From an uncultured Clostridia bacterium (GTDB taxonomy: Bacteria > Bacillota > Clostridia > Christensenellales > Borkfalkiaceae), in assembly GCA_937915565.1 (NCBI GenBank), contig CALDMH010000156.1, positions 1 to 7,722 of the forward strand: a DNA stretch of 7,722 nucleotides, written 5' to 3'. Shown one piece after another: positions 1 to 6,900 of the stretch. The translations under genes were made by a program, and so were the position numbers. Numbering within the stretch: position 1 is the first letter of the stretch; each line of letters begins with the position of its first letter. The notes under the pieces are model-generated. The model ran no database searches. It saw nothing but the letters and a program-made list of their open reading frames with translations, and was not told where the DNA came from.

Positions 1-48
1 CGGATGACGGAGTCAGAGTCCGTAGCCTTACCGCTTGGCGACACCCCA
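1..48 (-). tRNA. tRNA-Gln (anticodon CTG), partial, 3' part beyond window start
   Basis: Read on the minus strand, the sequence starts with the acceptor strand TGGGGTG (48-42), followed by TC, then a D-arm GCC-AAGCGGTAA-GGC (39-25). A 5-bp anticodon stem ACGGA/TCCGT (23-19 and 11-7) encloses the loop CTCTGAC (18-12). The anticodon CTG occupies 16-14 and reads CAG glutamine codons. The UGGGGU acceptor start and the AAGCGGUAA D-loop are typical of bacterial tRNA-Gln. The variable loop, T-arm and acceptor 3' strand lie outside the window, so the fold cannot be fully checked. The gene is divergent from the large protein genes, so its 5' end faces them. Confidence 0.93.
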
Positions 49-194
49 ATATTTAGTTTCGTCGTTGCCGTATTCAGCAATCATAACTCGTTGCGTTGCC
101 GCTAAAACTTCAACGGCTCAAACGAAACCTCGCTTACGAGATTTTCCGAAATTCATTTATCGAAAAAACGTTGCCATCGACATTCGACCATATT

Positions 195-223
195 ATTTTA
201 CACGTTTTAACGCGTTTTGGCAA
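195..223 (-). promoter_or_regulatory. Candidate sigma-A promoter reading towards tRNA-Gln
   Basis: On the minus strand, TTGCCA (223-218) is followed by a 17-base spacer and TAAAAT (200-195). Each box differs from consensus at one position. Transcription would start near 188 and reach the tRNA 5' end after about 140 nt, with no other gene between. That leader is long for a tRNA transcript, and the region is AT-rich enough for chance matches, so this is a candidate only. Confidence 0.4.
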
Positions 224-253
224 GCGTTTTAATCGCGTTTTTATAATTTTTTT
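203..253. repeat. Phased T-tracts / repeated CGTTTT motif
   Basis: CGTTTT occurs at 203, 213, 225 and 236, and a further T-run lies at 247-253. The tracts recur about every 10-12 bases, close to one helical turn. Such phasing is the known signature of intrinsically curved DNA. The array overlaps the -35 box of the candidate minus-strand promoter and extends upstream of it, where curvature or A-tract UP elements can raise promoter activity. The periodicity is seen; the function is inferred. Confidence 0.4.
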
Positions 254-417
254 AACGAATAGTATCCCAAGTCATAGACGGTTGCATAAGAATAAATCCA
301 AAAGCCGTTATTCGCACGCTTTTTGGCAAATCTTTGCTTGAAGTACGCGAGTACGTCTTCGCAAATTTTCTTATTCGCTTGTCCTTGTTGCGCTTTGACT
401 TTTGGTTTAATCTGCAC
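241..417 (-). CDS. Doubtful small ORF, 58 codons, GTG start
   Basis: A minus-strand frame runs from GTG at 417-415 to TAA at 243-241. It is open for only a few more codons upstream, to a TGA at 436-434. The product would be a Lys/Gln-rich N-terminus, a likely amphipathic helix (KKICEDVLAYFKQRFAKKR) and an aromatic, strand-like tail (FWIYSYATVYDLGYY). No Shine-Dalgarno sequence precedes the GTG, there is no ATG, and I do not recognise the family. The residue mix looks more protein-like than random AT-rich DNA, so it could be a small gene or the remnant of a decayed one. An open frame of this length is also expected by chance in about 900 bases of noncoding DNA. Confidence 0.22.
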   Translation of the reverse strand: MQIKPKVKAQQGQANKKICEDVLAYFKQRFAKKRANNGFWIYSYATVYDLGYYSLKKL

Positions 418-423
418 TATTAG

Positions 424-585
424 GTAAATAAAAATTATTCAATACAAAAAGCGAAAAGTGGGGCTATAAGTCGATTATCTCGTGTTTTTTGACGTCATTG
501 ATTGGTTTTTAAACGCAAATTCGGCCGAAAATGGCTCAATTATTTTGAAAGAAAAGTTCAAAAATTTGTTTTTGTTCGTTTTTGG
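424..585. other. AT-rich noncoding stretch, nothing recognised
   Basis: No open frame with a plausible start and ribosome site, no convincing hairpin terminator and no RNA gene are visible here on either strand. It separates the doubtful minus-strand ORF from the strong plus-strand promoter. Together with 49-240 it makes most of 49-585 noncoding. Confidence 0.6.
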
Positions 586-614
586 TTGACAACGGCTCTA
601 TAATATGTTATCAT
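586..614 (+). promoter_or_regulatory. Strong sigma-A promoter with extended -10
   Basis: A perfect -35 box TTGACA (586-591) is followed by a 17-base spacer and TATCAT (609-614), with the extended -10 dinucleotide TG at 606-607. Transcription should start near 621. A perfect TATAAT also lies at 599-604 but has no good -35 at the right distance, so it is either incidental or a second weak start. The promoter drives a leader of about 375 nt that carries the riboswitch and the terminator, so initiation is probably strong and control is exerted afterwards by attenuation. Confidence 0.75.
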
Positions 615-623
615 ATATTTGTA

Positions 624-718
624 AATCGTTCGAGGGCATTTTGCAAATCGAAGCATAAAAAGCTTTCGTGCGGAGTAAATTAAGCAGGGACGACGTTTTG
701 TATAAAAGCAGAACGATT
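624..718 (+). ncRNA. Possible structured 5' leader domain, unidentified
   Basis: AATCGTTC (624-631), at the predicted 5' end of the transcript, is perfectly complementary to GAACGATT (711-718), giving an 8-bp closing helix around about 80 nt. Inside it, GCA(643-645)/TGC(669-671) and CGAAGC(649-654)/GCTTTCG(662-668) form one bulged hairpin, and TTTT/AAAA (696-699, 704-707) forms a weak second one. The result resembles a three-way junction just 5' of the riboswitch aptamer. I cannot match it to a known riboswitch class. It may be a second sensor, a stabilising 5' structure or chance pairing, and no covariation can be judged from one sequence. Confidence 0.35.
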
Positions 719-743
719 AAATTCCCCAAAAAACAGCATATAA

Positions 744-814
744 ACGAGAATAGCAAAATAGTCGCAAGGCTATTACGCAAAACTAAAGGGACTCATCGAG
801 TCAGCCAGTTGCCG
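744..814 (+). ncRNA. GEMM-I (cyclic di-GMP-I family) riboswitch aptamer
   Basis: The conserved blocks of the GEMM-I family occur in order. GCAAA is at 753-757. A hairpin with a GCAA tetraloop (757-763 pairing with 768-774, loop 764-767) matches the tetraloop-bearing helix. ACGCAAAAC at 775-783 corresponds to the conserved GGACGCAAAGC. AGGG at 787-790 is followed by a short hairpin GACUC/GAGUC (790-794, 798-802), then AGCCAGUUGCCG (803-814), matching the hallmark AGCCAGGUUGCCG. GCAA (753-756) pairs with UUGC (809-812) to close the junction. In this family the RNA binds c-di-GMP, and a G20A variant subclass binds cGAMP. Aligned to the Vc2 aptamer, the position-20 base here appears to be A (752), A47 is at 779 and C92 at 812. 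The family assignment is strong; the ligand is open. Confidence 0.86.
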
Positions 815-844
815 AATTACCGCTTACCGTAATTCGGCTTTTTT
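811..844 (+). terminator. Intrinsic terminator forming the riboswitch expression platform
   Basis: GCCGAATTAC (811-820) pairs perfectly with GTAATTCGGC (829-838) around an 8-base loop and is followed at once by six T residues (839-844). The first bases of the 5' arm (811-814) are also the last conserved bases of the aptamer, including the C92 equivalent at 812. A ligand-bound aptamer should therefore prevent terminator formation, which predicts an ON switch: ligand present, transcription continues into the large gene. Confidence 0.88.
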
Positions 845-851
845 ATTTCTT

Positions 852-869
852 AAATCTGCTAAATCTGCT
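852..869 (+). repeat. Tandem 9-base repeat AAATCTGCT x2
   Basis: AAATCTGCT occurs at 852-860 and again directly at 861-869, just after the terminator. It is an exact tandem duplication in untranslated leader, most simply explained by replication slippage. Confidence 0.8.
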
Positions 870-884
870 TGCCCGACTATCTGT

Positions 885-930
885 GAAAACGGCCGAAAAG
901 CGACCGAAAAATATCCGAGAAAACGGCCGA
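885..930 (+). repeat. 12-base direct repeat and phased CCGA motifs
   Basis: GAAAACGGCCGA occurs exactly at 885-896 and 919-930. CCGA occurs at 893, 904, 915 and 927, so it recurs every 11-12 bases across the array. The phasing could place protein contacts on one face of the helix, or mark a repeated RNA motif in the leader. It may also be the product of small duplications. The repeats are certain, the role is not. Confidence 0.5.
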
Positions 931-985
931 GATAAACGGCAATCAAGCTAAAAAACAGTAAAATAAAAGAGAAATCGAGAAAAAC

Positions 986-991
986 GAAGGG
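986..991 (+). promoter_or_regulatory. Weak ribosome binding site of the 1968-residue protein gene
   Basis: GAAGGG precedes ATG 996 by four bases. This is a shorter and weaker match to the anti-Shine-Dalgarno than the AAGGAGGT of the next gene. It supports ATG 996, which also gives a complete signal peptide; no alternative start fits that N-terminus better. Confidence 0.5.
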
Positions 992-995
992 AAAT

Positions 996-3900
996 ATGAC
1001 AACGAAAAAGAAAAACGCGAAAAAAATATTGACGATTATATTGTCGATTTTGTTATGTGCGTCGTTTGCAGCAACGACGTACGCTTTCGTGTTGTTTTCT
1101 TTCCGTGTGGACGGCGAAATTTCCGGCGACGCAGGCGACCTCAACGGTGAAAATCTTCTTGATTTTTCGCTTCAAGAAAGCGATTTAAGCTTCAACGTCG
1201 TCGGCGAAAGGAAAACGGTCGCTTTTACGGTTGAAAATTCGTCGGCGGCCAACGTCGTTTACGACTTCGACGTTACGGCCGTCGCAGAGGATTCTTCGCT
1301 CGGCGAAAGCGATTTCAAAAGCCTTACGGCGGCGATTTTAACTTATTTCGACGGCGAATTTATCGGTAGTCTGGCGGAAATAAACGGTAAAAATTTCGGC
1401 GAAGGCTTTGTGATGGCGAAAAACGATTCCGCAAGGCAAATCGCTCATTCTTTCGATTTCGAGTTGCATATTGCCGCGGACGAAGAGTTTTTAAACAAGA
1501 AAATAAACGTCAAAATAGCGACGAATTTCCGCAACGCAGACTACGTTCGCACCGTTTTCGTTTCGAGCGAAGCGGAACTTTTGCATATCGCCGACGACCT
1601 TGCCGAAGAGAAATCCGACGAATTTTTGGCCGGAAAAACGACGGGGAATACGACGGGGAATACGACCGGAAACGGAAATACGACTGAAACGACGAGAAAA
1701 ACGACGATAGTTCTCGCAAACGACGTTACGCTCACGCAAAATATCACGATAAGCAAAGCGGCGGACGTGAATTTGTGCGGGTATAATTTGTTGGACGGCA
1801 ATGGAAAATTGATTTTCGGCGGCGGAAACGAGAGTAAAATTTATTCTTCGCGCCCGATAACGGCAGTTAAGGAAAATCTTGCGAAAATCGAGGTAAATAA
1901 CGCCGCCGGGTATATAAATATCGTCGATTTTTACGACGCGGGAAAAACCGTGAACGCGGGCAGACTTTATTCCGAAAACGTCGCGCTTACGGCATACGAT
2001 AAAGAGAACGCGACGAAGCTCGTTGCGGCGCAAGCCGAAAAGAAACTGAAATACGGAATAAAAGCGGAAACGGAAGCGGATATTACGGGCGGACTTTCGT
2101 GTTACTCGTCGCTGATAACGCCCGTTGAAGCTTCGCTCGTTTACGACAACGGAAAAATCACCGCGCCGCCCAAAGCGATTACCGAAACGGCGAGCGTTAC
2201 GGCGGGCGAGGGCGAATCGGCAAAAACCATAAGTTTCAGAATTATCGGAAACGGCGACGACGAAATTTTCTCGTCCGTTCTTTCGGAGGATTTGGCTCAC
2301 CTGCCCGATAATCCCGCGGGCGAGGCCTTAACCTGCGACGTGTTTTTGCCGAAGAGAATAGATAGCAAAAACGCGACGATAGAGTGGAGCAGTTCGGACG
2401 AAAACAGCGTTTCTTCCGACGGAAAACTCGCCGATACGCTTAAAGAAAACACGCTTATAACCTTGTACGCAAGGATTACGATAAACGACAAGGTTTACAC
2501 GGCTTCGTTCTCTTTCAGGGTGACGAGCCAGACGAGAGAAACGAAATTCAAGTATCTCGTCGCGCAGTTGAGCCCGATAAAGCTCACCGACGTTGATAAA
2601 ACCGGAACGATTGACGAATATCATTGCAAACTCCCGGCGGCGGACAATTCCGCGCAGGATTACCGCAAAAACTATACGATGATAGATACCACGCAGTGGA
2701 AGGCGTTTAAGGACATCGGGCTTAAATCGTTGACGTATAAGGTAAACAGCGGTTACAATTTCATTTCGCTTACGGCCGACGGAAAGGACGTTTACCTTAA
2801 TTCCGCAACGTTTTACACGTTCGCGCAGCTCACCGTAACGGGCGATTTCGGCGACGACGAGCCTTGCGAAGCCAACGTGAACGTTATTATCTCGCTCGGC
2901 GATAATTCCGAACTGTTCGAACTTGCGTTTTCTTACGTTGAAAAGCAGTTCGCTTCCGTGGATATTTTGCAGAATATAATCGATACGCGCTCCGCTTACG
3001 GAATGAAATACGAACGAGGCGATTTCTATATCGACGGAAAATACCAGACCATAGAGCTTTCTTACACGTCGAAATCCGAAGCACTCGCTATTTCGTCGGA
3101 CGAAATCGTCACGGACGAATCGGGAAACGAAAAGTATATCGTCAGAGTTGACCCGAGCAAGTTTGAATCGATAGAAAGCAATCTCGCAATCGAAGTAACG
3201 GCAAAAGCCGAGGGCGGCGGGCAGTCGCCGAAGCGAATTCTGTACGTTTCTTCGCCGGCGGTTATAACGCCCGATAAAAACGGGTTTGCAAATTACAGCG
3301 TTTTCAACTCGGTTAAATATCAAACGGCTATGGCGGTTAAGGATATAGACGTTTTTACGGAAGAAACGGAAAAACGGCTTGAAAAACTTCCGCCGATAAC
3401 CGTTTCGGAGACGGATAAAGGCAAAACCGGCTTCGACGAGAACGCCGACGGTTCGGTTACCAACAACACCTCCGATTATATCCTCGCGCGCGACGCCGCG
3501 CTCGTTCCTTCGCTTGAATTCAAAGTGGGGGCAAGCGGCGAAAACGTTTCGGATTCTCATAAAATCGCTTACGATTTAGCAAAACTTTTAAAGTGGGCGA
3601 CGGGGAGCGTGAAAGACGAAGTCGCGCCGATAGACGGCGAAACTACGGTTTCGGACGGAAAGAAATATATGAACGAAGCCGAAGTTAAGGTTTTGAAGGA
3701 TTATCTTGCCGCCACGGGGCTTTTTGCCGAGCAAACGGAAATCGACGAACTTTGGAAAAGCGCGACCACCACGCCCGTGGACGGAAACAATAACGACAAG
3801 GGCTTGCACATTATCGGCGATTACGGCGCAGTTGCAAAAGCCGCAGTTGCGGCTGCGGGCGGCGACGGTCAGGCGTACTTCAAATACACCGAGGTTTTGC

Positions 3901-6900
3901 AGTGGGCGTTAAACGAAAAGGACTTCCCGAATTCGCACTTCAACGATAGCGTAACCACAAAAACCGCCCCCAACTTAGGGCAAATAGGCAACGTTAATAT
4001 CGGAATGGGTAAGAATTACTCGGCGAATAGTACCGAACTCGATTGGTCGAGTAGTCCGTCCGATTGGACCGTTGAGAACGGCTCGGGAAGCAGCGGAAAA
4101 TACGCGCTTCTCGATAATTCGAATAAATCGGTTTACGGTTACGACGAGGACGACACGGCTTATATAACCGATTTCGAGGCGCAATGTATAATGGCGTTCT
4201 GGTACGGTTATTCTTCCAAGAACGAAACGCGCGGCGAAGCGTTTGCGGAGGTGTTTTTAAAGTCCTGCATTATCCCGACCTACTTAAACGAGGACGGCGC
4301 GGGGATATTGATTAACGAAATATATAAAAAGTCGCGCGAGGGGGCGTCTGCGAGCGGATTTACAATCGCGCTTTCGGGCGGAGTTCCCGAAATATCCGTT
4401 ATGGATTATTCAATCGTTGGCATAACGTATTTCACGGGCGTAACGTCCTTAAAAGTTCACGGCGAAGTTGCAAACGAGAAGGTCGTTCTTCCCGCGTTTA
4501 TAACCGACGGCGCTTGCGGCAATTTCTTTAACCGCGTAACGCAGATAGACGCCGAAAGAACGGACGTAAAATTAAAAGAATTTGCAATGAAGGCGTGCGC
4601 GACGGGGCATAACGTTTTAAGCCTTGAAAACGTTGCGAGATTGACGAAGGTCACTTCGCTTGATTTTTCTTATAACGAGGGGATTAAAACGATAGGCGAT
4701 TTGCTCAATCTCGATATTTCGGCGATAACTTACCTCAACGTGCACGGCGTGGGCGTAAGCGGGAAATATCTCACTTACGTTCTGGATAATATAAAACTCA
4801 ACTCCAAAGCGGAGATTTATTACACGCTTAACGACGCGAGCGCGCAATACGAGGCTCAAACCGACAGCGTATCGGAGGAATTGAGATTTTTAAAGGAATT
4901 CACCGAGATAAACGCGCCTTATCTTATGGTTGCGAACAAAGTTAATTCCGGCAACGGCGAAAAGAGCGTTCAGTGGTACGTTAAGGAAGGCAATCCGGCG
5001 TTTCTTATAAACGATTCCGGAAACGACGAATACGTCACCGTAAGAACTGCCGAGGCAATGAACAGGCTTCTTGCAAATTATTATTATTGCGTTGCGGACG
5101 TGAATTACGGAAGCGTGCGCTTAAAAGCGGGCAACGTTTATAAAATTGGTTATGCAAACGGCGGAATAAGTTTTTCTTTGGAGCAGGAGAACGCGGAATA
5201 CGAAGTCGTGGACGAAATTCCGTCGGCAAGCGCGGATACGTCGTGGGACTTGGCAACGATAACGTACGAGCAAAACGATAACGACAAAACGATTTCGACA
5301 AGCAGCAACGATGCGCCTGCTTTCACCGATACGTTTAGCGTTGACGATAGCGACGTTGAAACGGTTCAAACCGCGTTTCGTGAAAAATTCAGCGACGCAA
5401 CCGTTGAAAAGCTTTCCGCACCTAGGAATAATAATAGAATCACGTTTACCAGCGGTCGGTCGTCTTACTACGTTGACGTGGACGGAGTCTATAAAGTCAC
5501 GATTCCGTTCGTGATTTCAACGACGAAATATCGTCGTTATTTAACCGAAGTCGGGGAACTTGAAAACCAATATTTCTGCAACGACGAATTAAGCAAAGTA
5601 AAACGCATTTACAGGAAGGATTCGAGGTACGTTGAATACGAAGTCGAAGAAACTCGTTTTTACACCGTTTATTACGTTATAAAATCAGGAGAAAGCGTTT
5701 TACGGCCTATATTGAGCGGAAGAATATCGGCATACAGGAACAACAGTAGTAATACCACTAATATTACGTTGACCGGTTATACTCAATTCACTTACAACAA
5801 CTCGTCGTACACGTATCGTAATAGTAACGGCGCGATTTATACTTCGCAAATCACTTCGGCAAAGTGCGGCTCGGAAACGTTCACGGGAAGCACGGCCGCT
5901 TCGCAGGTTAAGGCTCATATCGACGGTTTAGGGATTGACGATTACGTTAAAGACGATTCGGTCGCCGCTTACGAAACGATTGAAGAAATTCAATATAAAT
6001 ACGTTACGCAGGTTAATAGCGCGGGCGTTTTGAAAGCGAGCGTTGAAAATGCGGAAAGGGTTTATAACGACTTCACGCTTTATAAGTTCGTTCTCGGCGG
6101 AACGACGGCTTCTTCTTCGGACGCATTGTATATAAACGGCGTCGCTTACGAAAAGAATTATACGAGCGGCGGCGGTTACTTGCTTAATTTCGGCGCGGAC
6201 GGCTATTCGTTCTCCGATTACGCTATAAAGGAAAGTTCTAACGCCGTAAATATGGAAGCCATATTAAAAGAGGCAAATTCGCACCTTTCCGACGCGGAAT
6301 TCGGCAATTATTACGGCAATTATTACTGTTATAACGGAACGACGAGGTCGGTGAACGGAAGGAGTTACGTTAACGGCTACGTTTATAGGCTTTTGACAAA
6401 CGAAAACGGATTTTATTTCGAGCACGACGGTTTGCCCGAAGCGCGCAAAACCTTCACAACCGTAACCGGTGACGATAGCTTAAAATCCATAATTATAGAT
6501 TCGGTAAGCAACGGACAGTCGCAAAAAGGCAGGATTATTTATACAAATATCAGAAATGCACAGGGCTATTCCGACCTTTGGTACGGGAACGGATTTTTCG
6601 AACTGACTTACAACACGGAAACGCAAATTTATTATTTCAAATCGATGGGCGGCGTGGGAAACGTCACTTACGATGAAACCAACAACCACCGATATAACGT
6701 TATCGACGTCGTTAAAGGACAAAATTTATCCGAAAACGCAACGGAAATTTCAAAATTCATAAATATTCGTTACGTTGCCTCAAACGACGCCAAAGGGTAC
6801 AGCGGAACGGGCGGAAGCGAAGAGGTTGAAATCGTGGCAAGGATAACCGACGACGACGGAACGGTTCACGAGCGTTATTACAAGGTTACCGTCAGGGTTT

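Larger units (their letters stand above)
845..995 (+). other. Purine-rich leader between terminator and start codon
   Basis: This 151-base stretch has no strong hairpin and no credible open frame with a ribosome site. It contains two short direct repeats, described separately, and becomes very A-rich towards the start codon, which should keep the translation start unstructured. It would be transcribed only when the upstream terminator is bypassed. Confidence 0.6.

Noticed and set aside
1..48. tRNA-Gln as the attachment site of an island carrying the large genes
   Set aside because: Integrases usually use the tRNA 3' end, which here points out of the window and away from the large genes; no integrase or repeat of the tRNA end is seen.
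35..341. Two short plus-strand frames near the window start
   Set aside because: They begin in the tRNA or just upstream of the phased T-tracts, have no ribosome sites and no protein-like features.
599..604. Perfect TATAAT as the main -10 box
   Set aside because: Its -35 position would read TTCGTT or TCGTTT, whereas TTGACA lies exactly 17 bases before TATCAT at 609-614, which also has an extended TG.
598..780. Hydrophobic 60-codon minus-strand frame
   Set aside because: It lies opposite the promoter, leader and riboswitch, whose structural signals explain this sequence; the hydrophobicity follows from purine-rich RNA on the other strand.
1050..1062. Lipoprotein signal (Cys21 in the hydrophobic core)
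   Set aside because: The residues before Cys21 (SILL) do not form a lipobox, and the Cys is inside the hydrophobic stretch rather than at its end.
824..1144. Minus-strand frame of 106 codons with a hydrophobic centre
   Set aside because: It is antisense to the terminator, leader and signal peptide coding region; the Phe-rich part is the complement of AAA/GAA-rich DNA.
1491..2300. Minus-strand open frame of 269 codons
   Set aside because: It lies wholly within the plus-strand gene, is Arg/Phe-rich and has no recognisable motif; antisense shadow.
2328..3560. Long minus-strand open frame (410 codons) inside the large gene
   Set aside because: It is the antisense shadow of the plus-strand gene. 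The product is Arg/Val/Phe-rich with no domain, and the open frame follows from the gene's tcg/gac/gaa-rich codons.
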